Of a stretch of 64,000 nt of DNA, positions 9,958 to 18,289 are shown piece after piece. Numbering within the stretch: the first letter of the stretch is position 1; each line of letters opens with the position of its first letter. The stretch comes from Cytophaga aurantiaca DSM 3654. Its GTDB lineage: Bacteria > Bacteroidota > Bacteroidia > Cytophagales > Cytophagaceae. The DNA lies in assembly GCF_000379725.1 (NCBI RefSeq), contig NZ_KB903643.1, forward strand, positions 62,001 through 126,000, written 5' to 3'. The notes under the pieces are model-generated. The model saw only the letters and a program-made list of their open reading frames with translations. It was not told the origin of the DNA and made no database searches. The position numbers were made by a program, and so were the translations under genes.

Positions 9958-11934
9958 TTAAAATGTCCACCGTACTTGCCAAGTACCTGAATAAATTGTT
10001 TTAGATACCGCAATATCCAGCTGTGCTAATGGTTTTGTTAAGCCGATTTTAAACCACAAATCCATATTGTTAAAGAGATTGTATTTGATGATGATGAATG
10101 GATGCATTGCTTTTCCATTATATGCCGGAATGTAGAAACTATAGGGAACATCGGGTTCATATGCATACTGTCGGGCATTGTAATCTTGTACATCGTAAAA
10201 CATCCATCGGAAAGTGACTTGATATTTTCGTTGCTTGTAAATAATATCCTGCGCAACTAAGCTACCTGTTGTAATTTTATCATTGGTTTCATAACTGCCC
10301 CATTGGATGCGTGTACGTAAGGTGAGCGCAAAACCGATCTTATGTTCGAAATAAATAATATTTAATTTTTTAATTGCCGGTAACGTAAGAAAAGTACCGG
10401 TTATATCCCACGATTTTTGTTCGTATCGATATTGAAAATAGATACTTGTTTTCTTTGTTGGTTTGTATTCAACTTTAATAAAATATTCTTCACCGCTGCT
10501 GGGTGTGTGGATGCGATACTTCAGCCATGGAAAAACAAATACATCTGCGTAGGCATGTATGTTCCATTCTTTCTTCGGTCGTACTTTCAATCCAAGATAA
10601 CAGCCCTTTTCATTAGATACCGCCGCCGACTCTCCAAAGGCTTGTGCAAACGGACTTACATATTCCTTTCCATAGTTGCGGTATAGAATGGAAAGATCTG
10701 CTTTGCGATGCAGTGCGATCATTGTACCAATTAATAGCGCTTTTCCGCCCGAAGCTGTCATTGCAGCTTCTCCGAATAAAAGCATATTTTGAAATTGCCA
10801 TTGCATGTCTAGGGAGGCTCCTGAAAATTCTTTTCCCGATACATAAAACTGATTGTAATAATTCCGTTCAGGTTGTAGGTTAGCAGATAGAATGCGGTGT
10901 ACATATGTTGTACCCATCGAAAAATTTCTGCGTTCGTAACGCACATGGAAACCCGCTACCTGAACGAGCAATGCTTTGCGTTTCGCTAACTCTACATCTG
11001 TGCGGTGATAACCTGTTTCGGAGATCGATTGAAATGTTTGTTCGAAACCGCTGGTATCAATACCGGCGTCCTGGTTTGTTCTGGAATAAAATCCGGTAAT
11101 GGAAATTTTTTTTGTGAATTGATACGTTGAACTGATCCCGAACAAGCGGTTGTATTCGGTTGTACTTCCAATGGGTATGATAGCGCGGCCGGCCTTTCGA
11201 AGGGTTGTGATGGTTTCAGAACCTTTGCCTGCATAAAATCCTGCGCCCATCAATACGCCTTGTCCGAACTGCAGATTCTGTGTTCCGATGGTAAGCTGTT
11301 TCCATTTTTTTGATGGAATATAATGCAGGTAAAAATTGATGTTGTCAAATCCAAAGTAATTTTTTTTAGCGTTCCATGTTATTTGTTCTCCTGCATCTTT
11401 TTCAAGACTCAGACCGAAACGCATTTTGTTAGGTATACTTGTTTGAAAGCGTATCGAAGCTTTATCACCGCTGCCTTTCCATTCTTTTGGAACAACGGCT
11501 GGCGCAGCACCATAGCGGAGTAATACCATGCTTTGTTCTTTCCCGACCAGGTGATGCAGGAGATTTGTTTCAGTCGGCCCCGATGAAACTTTAAAGCAGG
11601 TGTTCAATAAGGAATACGTTTGCTCATTCATGGATGGTAGTGTCTGCAGCTCAAGTAAATTCAACAGTGGACCGTAGTCGTTCACGTAATCAGCAATCTC
11701 TTTGATCTGATTTTCTTTTAAAAAGCCAATACTTAATAAGGCAGAAGCATCTATTTTATTGATGTCCAGGGGATTTTTAGTTAAGATGGCGAGATTTTCA
11801 GCAGCCTCAGAATTGTTTTCAATAACATCTTCATTGGCTGTTAAATTTTCAACTATACCTGATTCTTCAAAACCATTTTGTGCAGAAAGGCTGAAAATAA
11901 ACCAGAAGAAGAAAAAAAATAGAACCGGCTTCAT
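9958..11934 (-). CDS. Exported helix-hairpin-helix protein with C-terminal outer-membrane beta-barrel
   Basis: A 658-residue protein with a signal peptide (LFFFFFWFIFSLSAQ). About residues 53-118 form a ComEA-like helix-hairpin-helix region (NPLDINKIDASALLSIGFL, then IADYVNDYGPLLNLLELQ). The remaining roughly 530 residues alternate aromatic/polar strands typical of an outer-membrane barrel and end in a C-terminal aromatic residue (WQVRWTF). Proteins of this architecture are known in Bacteroidota but uncharacterised. HhH motifs usually bind DNA non-specifically, so DNA contact at the envelope is possible; the motif may be only structural. Its start overlaps the stop of the upstream gene by 4 nt (ATGA), indicating an operon. 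Confidence 0.85.
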   Translation of the reverse strand: MKPVLFFFFFWFIFSLSAQNGFEESGIVENLTANEDVIENNSEAAENLAILTKNPLDINKIDASALLSIGFLKENQIKEIADYVNDYGPLLNLLELQTLPSMNEQTYSLLNTCFKVSSGPTETNLLHHLVGKEQSMVLLRYGAAPAVVPKEWKGSGDKASIRFQTSIPNKMRFGLSLEKDAGEQITWNAKKNYFGFDNINFYLHYIPSKKWKQLTIGTQNLQFGQGVLMGAGFYAGKGSETITTLRKAGRAIIPIGSTTEYNRLFGISSTYQFTKKISITGFYSRTNQDAGIDTSGFEQTFQSISETGYHRTDVELAKRKALLVQVAGFHVRYERRNFSMGTTYVHRILSANLQPERNYYNQFYVSGKEFSGASLDMQWQFQNMLLFGEAAMTASGGKALLIGTMIALHRKADLSILYRNYGKEYVSPFAQAFGESAAVSNEKGCYLGLKVRPKKEWNIHAYADVFVFPWLKYRIHTPSSGEEYFIKVEYKPTKKTSIYFQYRYEQKSWDITGTFLTLPAIKKLNIIYFEHKIGFALTLRTRIQWGSYETNDKITTGSLVAQDIIYKQRKYQVTFRWMFYDVQDYNARQYAYEPDVPYSFYIPAYNGKAMHPFIIIKYNLFNNMDLWFKIGLTKPLAQLDIAVSKTIYSGTWQVRWTF

Positions 11935-12749
11935 GATCTTTTTGCAATCGTAAATCGTGCAGAAAGCTGATGCCTGTAGCCCAACGGCGACTGATAGCTA
12001 AGGCTGTAGTCGATTGAGATAAATTTGTTTGCAAAACCAACGCCGCCATTTAACCGCAGCGGCTTTAATTGCAGTCCGCTGCGAATATAAAAATGCGCAT
12101 GTATTTTATATTCCAGTCCGGAATGCACACTTATACTACTGTTGCTTTGTTTCACAAGATCGGTGTAAAGCAGTACCTGATCCGAAAGTTTGTAGAACAT
12201 GCCGCCCTGTATGGACAAAGGAAGTGTTTGCGTTTCATTTTGTGTATTGCTGCAATTACTGATATGCAATCCAAACTGAACGGATCTGTTCAACGACATG
12301 GTACCGCCAATATTGAAAAGCGGATAGAGTTGGTGATAGGTTTCACCTGCAACGCGTTGCCATAAGATAAAACTAGCGCCTAAGCTGTAAACACTGATCT
12401 TGTGCGCCACATGAATACCGATCTGCTGATCGTTGAACCATTTATAGCCTTGCTTCTGAAAAGTGATTCCTAAAATGAATTTTCGTTTAAACGGAACTAG
12501 TATCGCTGCGGAAAAACTTTTAATGTCCTGAATTCCGTAGAGCTGTTCATCACTGACTAATAAAGTGGAGCGTTTAATGCGTGTACAACCTGCCGGGTTT
12601 GCAAAAACCGACCAGGCATTTGTATCTGCTACGCAGGTGTTTCCTAATGCACGTGTACGCGCGCCAGCTGAAAAATCCTGAGCGAAAGTGTACTGTTGTT
12701 GAACCAGTAATAGAGAAACAACAAGGAATAATTGACTGAAAAATTTCAT
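11931..12749 (-). CDS. PorV/PorQ-like outer-membrane protein
   Basis: A 272-residue exported protein with a signal peptide ending near YTFAQ. It starts with FSAGARTRALGNTCVADTNA and FANPAGC, the pattern of the FadL-like PorV/PorQ family (early Gly-rich segment, then F-NPA). The rest is beta-barrel-like and ends in RFTIAKRS. It is the first gene of a two-gene operon and overlaps the helix-hairpin-helix barrel gene by 4 nt. PorV/PorQ proteins act in T9SS, but this protein could be a paralogue with another job, and the pairing with the HhH barrel suggests a joint outer-membrane role. Confidence 0.72.
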   Translation of the reverse strand: MKFFSQLFLVVSLLLVQQQYTFAQDFSAGARTRALGNTCVADTNAWSVFANPAGCTRIKRSTLLVSDEQLYGIQDIKSFSAAILVPFKRKFILGITFQKQGYKWFNDQQIGIHVAHKISVYSLGASFILWQRVAGETYHQLYPLFNIGGTMSLNRSVQFGLHISNCSNTQNETQTLPLSIQGGMFYKLSDQVLLYTDLVKQSNSSISVHSGLEYKIHAHFYIRSGLQLKPLRLNGGVGFANKFISIDYSLSYQSPLGYRHQLSARFTIAKRS

Positions 12750-12870
12750 AATAGATTTAAAAATCCATCAAATAAAATCATAATTTTTCTGCTTCAATAT
12801 TTCTCCGTATTTCTTTATCGAATGTTAAGAAGTGTGTTCATTATTAGGAATTTAGCAAGTTCTAATTAAA

Positions 12871-12947
12871 AGTGGGCGGAAGGACAAAAAAGCCGTCTGA
12901 CCACTAGAGCACTATTCGTCAGACCACTTTTTTGTGGTCCGACGAAT
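12871..12947. repeat. Double-hairpin dispersed repeat, copy 1
   Basis: Hairpin I spans 12871-12905 (right arm AGCCGTCTGACCACT, A-rich loop, degenerate left arm). Hairpin II spans 12914-12947 (arms ATTCGTCAGACCAC and GTGGTCCGACGAAT around TTTTTT). Hairpin II is identical over all 34 nt to 24769-24802 and to the reverse complement of 28582-28615. This copy sits between divergent genes, so it does not terminate either neighbouring operon. Confidence 0.85.
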
Positions 12948-12973
12948 AACCCCAATTGTATAAAATATATTGC

Positions 12974-13003
12974 ACGCTCCAAGGGTTTAAACCCTTGGAG
13001 CGT
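12974..13003. repeat. 30-bp perfect palindrome
   Basis: ACGCTCCAAGGGTTT is followed immediately by its exact reverse complement with no loop. With the double hairpin at 12871-12947 it makes up most of the 365-nt divergent spacer 12750-13114. On the plus strand it is followed by TTTT. It could be a cruciform, a protein-binding site or a remnant terminator; being about 110 nt upstream of the plus-strand gene, it may lie in its upstream control region. Confidence 0.7.
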
Positions 13004-13114
13004 TTTGGTTAAGAGCTTTCGCTTTTTTGCAACTGAATTCACCTTCTATCTTGAATGAATTATCATGTATTTTTTGTACTTTACTAATGAATAACCGATC
13101 TAACTGTATCTATT

Positions 13115-15187
13115 ATGTTTCGATATGTAAGTGCATTTCTAATTCTTCTTTCAAGTATGTATGCGTATGCTCAACAAACGAAAGAGTATTATGAGAATAC
13201 AAAAGTTGTAAAGGCTGAAGGGAATTTAGTGAATGGCAAACGTGAAGGTTTGTGGAAGAGCTATTATTATTCAGGTACAGTAGAAGCAGAAGAAAATTTC
13301 AGCAACAATCTTTTTAATGGCGCGGTTGTAAATTATCACCCCAACGGTAAAATTTCATTGCAGGGGAATTTTGTAAATGGAAAAGAAGAAGGTGACTGGA
13401 AAGAATTCTATAACAACGGACAGCTCTCTGTACAGACTACCTTTACAGATGGGAAGCGCAATGGAGTTTACAAAGAATTCTATTCAAACGGAAAACCATC
13501 GATTGATGGATCGTATAAATTAGACGTAAAAGACGGGGTGTGGAAAGAATATTATCCATCCGGACAAATAAAGATCGACGGGGTATATGCTGTTGGTGAG
13601 CGTAAGGGGGCATGGAAAGAGTATTATGCGAATGGTACGTTGTATCATTCATCTGCTTATGTAGATGGAAAAATTGAAGGTACGGTTGTGTGGAACCATG
13701 CAAATGGTAAAACCAAGATCAGCGGACAGTACGTGCATGGCAATATGGATGGGGAATGGAAAGAATTTTTTACCTCAGGCAAAATACAATCGCTTTCACA
13801 TTATGCAGACAGTTTAGAGAATGGATTGTTCGAAGAGTATTCAGGCAAAGCAATAAAGATCTTTTCTGGAAATTATAAAGCAGGGAAACCGGATGGTACC
13901 TGGACATACTTTTACGAAAATGAAACCGGTACAAAGAAAAGTGTAGAGATCTGGAGTGAAGGCAAATTGATGGAAGCTCCTGAATTTTATTCTGAAGCAG
14001 GTGTGGCTTTAAATGCAGGCACTCTGAAAGATGGAAAAGGTACACGCAATATTTATTATCCGAAAGGTGCCTTGCTGATGGACATTACTTTTGACAACGG
14101 AGTTGAAAATGGTTTGGCAACAAGTTATTATGAGAACGGATTTATAAAAGCCGAAATCTATTATGTGAATGGCGTGCAGGAAGCAATCATGCGCGAATAC
14201 TACAACACAGGTACACTTGCAGCAACTACTTCCTATGAGAACGGCGTTGAAACAGGTGAGTACAAACAATTCACAAAAGATGGTGTTATATCTGTTTATG
14301 GATTTTATAAAAACGGAAAAGAAGACAGTGTTTGGTTTGAGTATCACGCCAACGGAAAAGTTTTCAGCGAAGGCTATTATGTGGATGGTCAGAAGGAAGG
14401 AGAGTGGCTGGAGCATTACGACAACGATACGCTTGCATCCAGAGGTGCGTATGTGAATGGTAAACCGGATGGGTTATGGGTCGATTATTATCCGACCGGA
14501 AAAGTTACAGCTCAAGGATATTATGTGGATGGTATGAAAGAAGGTTTATGGAAAAGTTATCACGACAATGGTAAAGTTTCTATGGAAGGAAATTTTGTAC
14601 AAGGATATGAAGACGGTGCCTGGAAAATTTATTATGAAACGGGCAGAATAAATATGGAAGGCTCGTTTGTGATGGGTGAAGAGATTGGGTTGTGGAAAGA
14701 ATATCATACAAATGGGAAGCTTGCTTCTGAAGGTGTCTATGTGAATGGACTGGAAGAAGGCAAGTGGAAAAATTACTGGAGCAATGGTATTCTTATGTCT
14801 GAAGAGACGTATGAGAAAGGACGTTTGGTATCTATAAGCGACATCACATCCATGCGTGGTTCTAAGTTGTCGAAAGGTTCTTTCAAAGATGGCAACGGTG
14901 TTTTGAAAAGTTACCATTCGAATGATAAGGTTGCAGCAGAAGGGAATTTTAAAGATGGTTTACCGGATGGTAAATGGAAATATTACCATAGTAATGGAAT
15001 CTTATCCGGTGATGGAGAATATGTAGAAGGATTGCGTCAAGGGCACTGGCGTTTTTATACTGAAGCCGGGTTGCTTGAAGCAGAAGGAGAGTATACAGAC
15101 GATGAGATTTCAGGCATCTGGAAATACTACGATCAAGGAAAACTCGTTCGTATTCAAAATATTGATGTAGACGAAGAAGAGGAATAA
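13115..15187 (+). CDS. Exported MORN-variant (MORN_2) repeat protein, long form
   Basis: A 690-residue protein with a signal peptide (YVSAFLILLSSMYAYAQ). The rest is an almost uninterrupted array of roughly 23-residue MORN_2 repeats with the pattern YYxNGxxxxxGxYxxGxxxGxWKxYY. Database pipelines often call such proteins YwqK-family antitoxins, but nothing here shows antitoxin activity. A periplasmic or surface beta-scaffold is the safer description. The end is acidic (DVDEEEE). One nucleotide separates it from a second, shorter MORN_2 gene, so they are co-transcribed. Confidence 0.88.
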   Translation: MFRYVSAFLILLSSMYAYAQQTKEYYENTKVVKAEGNLVNGKREGLWKSYYYSGTVEAEENFSNNLFNGAVVNYHPNGKISLQGNFVNGKEEGDWKEFYNNGQLSVQTTFTDGKRNGVYKEFYSNGKPSIDGSYKLDVKDGVWKEYYPSGQIKIDGVYAVGERKGAWKEYYANGTLYHSSAYVDGKIEGTVVWNHANGKTKISGQYVHGNMDGEWKEFFTSGKIQSLSHYADSLENGLFEEYSGKAIKIFSGNYKAGKPDGTWTYFYENETGTKKSVEIWSEGKLMEAPEFYSEAGVALNAGTLKDGKGTRNIYYPKGALLMDITFDNGVENGLATSYYENGFIKAEIYYVNGVQEAIMREYYNTGTLAATTSYENGVETGEYKQFTKDGVISVYGFYKNGKEDSVWFEYHANGKVFSEGYYVDGQKEGEWLEHYDNDTLASRGAYVNGKPDGLWVDYYPTGKVTAQGYYVDGMKEGLWKSYHDNGKVSMEGNFVQGYEDGAWKIYYETGRINMEGSFVMGEEIGLWKEYHTNGKLASEGVYVNGLEEGKWKNYWSNGILMSEETYEKGRLVSISDITSMRGSKLSKGSFKDGNGVLKSYHSNDKVAAEGNFKDGLPDGKWKYYHSNGILSGDGEYVEGLRQGHWRFYTEAGLLEAEGEYTDDEISGIWKYYDQGKLVRIQNIDVDEEEE

Positions 15188-15188
15188 T

Positions 15189-15824
15189 ATGCAGGAGCAA
15201 TTAAAATATCTAGTCATTTTTTGTAGTTTGTTTGTGCAGATCACTGTTTTTGCACAAATGAATGATTCCATGATCGAACGCTATCCCAATGGAAAAGTAA
15301 AAGCTGTGGGCGGTTTGAAAGATCATGAAAAAGATGGTGAGTGGAAATTTTATTATCCTACAGGTGCTCTTTCTGCAAAAGAAGAATATGATGAGGGTAT
15401 TTTAAATGGCTTTGCACATTATTATGATACCTTGAATCATTTAGTTGCAAAGGAGCAATGGCAGAACGGTTTGGAGCAGGATAGTGCCTGGTACTATTAT
15501 GAGAACGGGCAAGTAAAACGTACCGGAGTTTATTTTTATGGAATGTATAAAGGCATCTGGCATACCTATTATGAGAATGGAAAAATTAAAACCGTAGGCG
15601 GCTACACAAACGGTACACCAAATGGTCTGTGGAAGTTTTACTCAGCAAATGGGTTGCTTACAGAAGAATATACCTATGTGGATGGTGTGTTAAATGGCCC
15701 TGCAAAATTGTATGATAAGAAAGGCCTTTTATCTTCAACCGGAAATATGGAAAAAGATTTGCCTGTAGGAACGTGGCAGTATTACAATAAAAAAGGTAAG
15801 GTTAAAAAGACGAAAGTTTATTGA
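15189..15824 (+). CDS. Exported MORN-variant (MORN_2) repeat protein, short form
   Basis: A 211-residue protein with a signal peptide (YLVIFCSLFVQITVFAQ) followed by about seven MORN_2 repeats (YPNGKVKAVGGLKDHEKDGE, then YYENGQVKRTGVY). The C terminus is strongly basic (KKGKVKKTKVY), opposite in charge to the acidic end of the upstream MORN_2 protein, so an interaction between the two is conceivable. It starts 1 nt after the upstream stop. The next genes on the other strand include a CdiI-like immunity protein, but no toxin gene is visible. Confidence 0.86.
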   Translation: MQEQLKYLVIFCSLFVQITVFAQMNDSMIERYPNGKVKAVGGLKDHEKDGEWKFYYPTGALSAKEEYDEGILNGFAHYYDTLNHLVAKEQWQNGLEQDSAWYYYENGQVKRTGVYFYGMYKGIWHTYYENGKIKTVGGYTNGTPNGLWKFYSANGLLTEEYTYVDGVLNGPAKLYDKKGLLSSTGNMEKDLPVGTWQYYNKKGKVKKTKVY

Positions 15825-15846
15825 TACATCAATGCATATTCCATTT

Positions 15847-16119
15847 TTACTTTAAAACTTTGATCCAAAGAAAATGTGAGAGTACGGCTGCTATTGTTCC
15901 AAAAAGCCAAAATGCAAGCGTAATACCAAGTATTGGCATGCCGCAATCTGCTCCATTCGGGTTGGGTTCAGGGTAGAAAAATTTAGGAAAAATAAATAGA
16001 TGTCCAACCAATAGTATAATAAGAATTATATAAGAAGGAATTTTAATAGTATACCTATCTAATATATAATAGGAGATCACTTGAAGCATAGAAGCCGCTA
16101 TAATAAAGAGTAAAATCAT
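15847..16119 (-). CDS. Small membrane protein, unknown function
   Basis: A 90-residue hydrophobic protein with three predicted membrane segments (about residues 1-18, 27-47 and 62-87). It is not recognised as a known family. It is the last gene of the tight minus-strand run 22698-15847, 27 nt after the CdiI-like gene, and its end lies 22 nt from the convergent MORN_2 gene. Small polytopic proteins in such positions can be immunity proteins; this is only a context inference. Confidence 0.6.
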   Translation of the reverse strand: MILLFIIAASMLQVISYYILDRYTIKIPSYIILIILLVGHLFIFPKFFYPEPNPNGADCGMPILGITLAFWLFGTIAAVLSHFLWIKVLK

Positions 16120-16146
16120 TTTATTTTAGTTTGTAATTATCACTTC

Positions 16147-16563
16147 CTATTTCAAATTTTTAAATATACTGTTCTCAAATTTCGAAGTGTCAAATTTTAG
16201 CTTTGCAATTTTATCTCGCTCATGTTTGATCAGATCATTCATTTGTAACCAATATTCTTTATTATTATTCCAGAACTTTGTTTCAATTGACAATACGTTT
16301 TTTAAGAGATCTCCTTCAAACAGGTCGCCTTCAGCAAATAAGTTGATCGATAATGTTTCAATGGATAATGGAATCAAATATGGTAGACTCATCTGCTGTC
16401 CAATCATAATTCTTAAATCTTCTGTAGTAAAAGTATTTAAAGGAATATCTCGTAATTGGTTTAGTCTTAGGATTAAGCGACTATCAAAGGAAGAATCGTT
16501 CCATTTCTGTTTTTCCAAATGAGACAATGTTTTTGTTTTCCAATTGTGTTCGAGTTTTATCAT
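16147..16563 (-). CDS. CdiI-family contact-dependent growth inhibition immunity protein (orphan)
   Basis: A 138-residue cytoplasmic protein from the ATG at 16563; an in-frame TTG two codons upstream is less likely. The central segment LRDIPLNTFTTEDLRIMIGQ, then YLIPLSIETL and FAEGDLFEGDLLKNVL, is the signature of the family annotated as CDI immunity proteins. Such proteins bind and neutralise a toxin domain delivered by contact-dependent systems. No CdiA, Rhs or other toxin gene is present in the window, so this is an orphan copy, either protecting against neighbours or left over from a lost toxin-immunity pair. It lies 22 nt downstream of the metallo-beta-lactamase gene. Confidence 0.78.
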   Translation of the reverse strand: MIKLEHNWKTKTLSHLEKQKWNDSSFDSRLILRLNQLRDIPLNTFTTEDLRIMIGQQMSLPYLIPLSIETLSINLFAEGDLFEGDLLKNVLSIETKFWNNNKEYWLQMNDLIKHERDKIAKLKFDTSKFENSIFKNLK

Positions 16564-16585
16564 TGGCAATATGGTTAAACCACAA

Positions 16586-17317
16586 CTATTTTTTCTTCTT
16601 ATATTCCTCTAATAACTTTAATGTATGTTCTAAGGATTTTGTGCTTGTCCAATCCTGGTGGCCGGTAATGATGTATGTAGGATTTTTACAATTCTCCTGA
16701 ATATTTCTGATTGTTGAAGGCCAGGCTTCAACATCTGCATCTGCTAAATTACCTAAGTCTATAGCTTCAATACTTTTTATTAAACAGCCTCCATATAATA
16801 TTTTTTCTTTTGAAAACCAGATCACAATATTATCCGGTGTATGTCCGGGGCCTGCGTAATAGGTTTGAAAAGAATATTGACCAACTGTAAATACAGAATC
16901 ATTCGTAATCGTGTATTGCGCCCGTGGCTCATTACGTTCTCTGCAGATCGAATCGGTTTGTTTTGTCGTGTAGGTTTTAATACCGATTTTTTTGTAGTAA
17001 CTCAAACCGGCAGTTCGATCTTCATGAGAGTGTGTAGCAATGCAAACAATAATCTTTTTGTGATGTCTTGCATAGATGCTGTCAAGTAAAGGCTGAAACT
17101 GCGTCGTATCCCATGGTGTATCAAATAATACAACACCTTCTTTTGTTACCACATACATTCCGTTTGCAGACATTTTTTGTCCGTTGTATGATTGATAGGT
17201 AATATAGACGTAAAAATTACCGGTTATATGAGAGAGCTTTAACCGCTGGTTGGTCTCTTGTGCAAAAGAAGTTATACAGCTTATTCCAAGTAATATAAGT
17301 AGAGTGACGTAGCGCAT
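16586..17317 (-). CDS. bla: Subclass B1 metallo-beta-lactamase
   Basis: A 243-residue protein with a signal peptide cleaved near residue 19. All six B1 zinc ligands are present: His96, His98 and Asp100 in HSHEDR, His159 in GPGHTPDN, Cys178 in GGCLIKS and His220 in ITGH. The Lys after GGCLI, which binds the substrate carboxylate in B1 enzymes, is also kept. The family hydrolyses beta-lactams including carbapenems in the periplasm, and chromosomal B1 enzymes are common in Bacteroidota. The gene is embedded in a run of small accessory genes, and no mobile element lies next to it. Substrate range cannot be read from sequence. Confidence 0.9.
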   Translation of the reverse strand: MRYVTLLILLGISCITSFAQETNQRLKLSHITGNFYVYITYQSYNGQKMSANGMYVVTKEGVVLFDTPWDTTQFQPLLDSIYARHHKKIIVCIATHSHEDRTAGLSYYKKIGIKTYTTKQTDSICRERNEPRAQYTITNDSVFTVGQYSFQTYYAGPGHTPDNIVIWFSKEKILYGGCLIKSIEAIDLGNLADADVEAWPSTIRNIQENCKNPTYIITGHQDWTSTKSLEHTLKLLEEYKKKK

Positions 17318-17349
17318 GTTAACTTAATGATTTTAATATTGAATAAATT

Positions 17350-17712
17350 TTAAGACTTGATCGTTTTATAATCATCAAAGTTTACTTCAATTTTTTCAAA
17401 GCGTTTATCTGCAACCAGCAATTCATTGATCTTACTAATGCAATCCTGATTGTGGTCAGCCATGATAAATGCTAAGTTCCAGATGTCTTTGAATAATGTA
17501 AACTCACCTAATGCAGATCGCATGGAATACAGTACTTCATCATTCATCCATAGATCATTTAAATCTACTAATTCTGCTTTGATATGTTTTAGTGCATCAA
17601 ACAGATCAAGCATGAATGTTTCCTCTTCCACACCGCTAATGAACTCGATCAGTAGTTTTTCAGAACCATATCCAGGACGTAAATAATACTTATATGATGC
17701 TGAATGTTTCAT
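17350..17712 (-). CDS. Uncharacterised cytoplasmic protein
   Basis: A 120-residue protein without signal peptide or membrane segment, starting at the ATG whose A lies in the stop codon of the upstream GNAT gene (TAATG), so it is translationally coupled to it. An in-frame TTG four codons upstream is possible but less likely. It has mixed alpha/beta character with many acidic residues. No family is recognised. Small acidic proteins in clusters like this are often immunity proteins, but there is no direct evidence. Confidence 0.65.
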   Translation of the reverse strand: MKHSASYKYYLRPGYGSEKLLIEFISGVEEETFMLDLFDALKHIKAELVDLNDLWMNDEVLYSMRSALGEFTLFKDIWNLAFIMADHNQDCISKINELLVADKRFEKIEVNFDDYKTIKS

Positions 17713-18248
17713 TATTTGATCCAATCTTTCTTCAAGATAACATATTCATAATGCAATACCTTTTGTCCGTAGTAATCAAAATCTACTTCAGTAACTTTCG
17801 TAGCTCCGATAGTTAAGATTGCTTTTTGTGAACGGATATTGTTTGCTCCGATATGAAAGTATACCTGATCTACATATTGAAACGCATAATCTAACAGAAT
17901 TTTCTTGGATGTTTTATTGTATGCAGTTCCCCAATACGATCTATTTAAAAACGTATAACCAACGGCAATGCTTGATTGCTCTGGTTTGTAATCGTAATAG
18001 CGCGTAGACCCTATGAGTTTATCCGTTGCTTTATCAATGATCAGAAAAGCAGCTTTGCTGGCAATTGCTCCATCAAAGAAGAGTTGGAAGACTTCTTTTT
18101 TATATCGGTCTTTTGTTGGGTGTTGCTCCCAGATGAGCGGATCTGCAGCTACTTCAAACAAATTGTCAACGTCTGATTCGCGAAGTGGTACAAGTTTTAC
18201 AAGATCGTTTTCGAGATGCGTGGGCTGCCAGTTGAGAGTGGTGGTCAT
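17712..18248 (-). CDS. GNAT family N-acetyltransferase (RimJ/RimL-like)
   Basis: A 178-residue acetyltransferase of the RimJ/RimL branch. It has an N-terminal LVKLVPLRESDVDNLF, strand 4 (IGSTRYYDYKPEQSSIAVGYTF), the conserved SYWGTAYNKTSKKILLDYAF helix that positions acetyl-CoA, and a C-terminal ANNIRSQKAILTIGATK motif. The acceptor is unknown; related proteins acetylate protein N termini, polyamines or drugs. It is coupled to the following gene by a TAATG overlap. Confidence 0.88.
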   Translation of the reverse strand: MTTTLNWQPTHLENDLVKLVPLRESDVDNLFEVAADPLIWEQHPTKDRYKKEVFQLFFDGAIASKAAFLIIDKATDKLIGSTRYYDYKPEQSSIAVGYTFLNRSYWGTAYNKTSKKILLDYAFQYVDQVYFHIGANNIRSQKAILTIGATKVTEVDFDYYGQKVLHYEYVILKKDWIK

Positions 18249-18289
18249 AGCTGTATTTTGGGAAACATAAATTGTATTCTAAGCTACTA

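Noticed and set aside
12871-13003. CRISPR-like or terminator interpretation of the repeats
   Set aside because: There is no regular spacing with unique spacers, and the neighbours are divergent, so neither a CRISPR array nor ordinary terminators fit.
14009-14416. Minus-strand open frame of 135 codons inside the MORN_2 gene
   Set aside because: The repetitive plus-strand codons create long stop-free antisense frames; several such frames occur along the gene with the same period.
13115-16563. A toxin-antitoxin module made of the MORN_2 proteins and the CdiI-like protein
   Set aside because: The MORN_2 products carry export signals, the genes are convergent with the CdiI gene, and no toxin domain is visible in the region.
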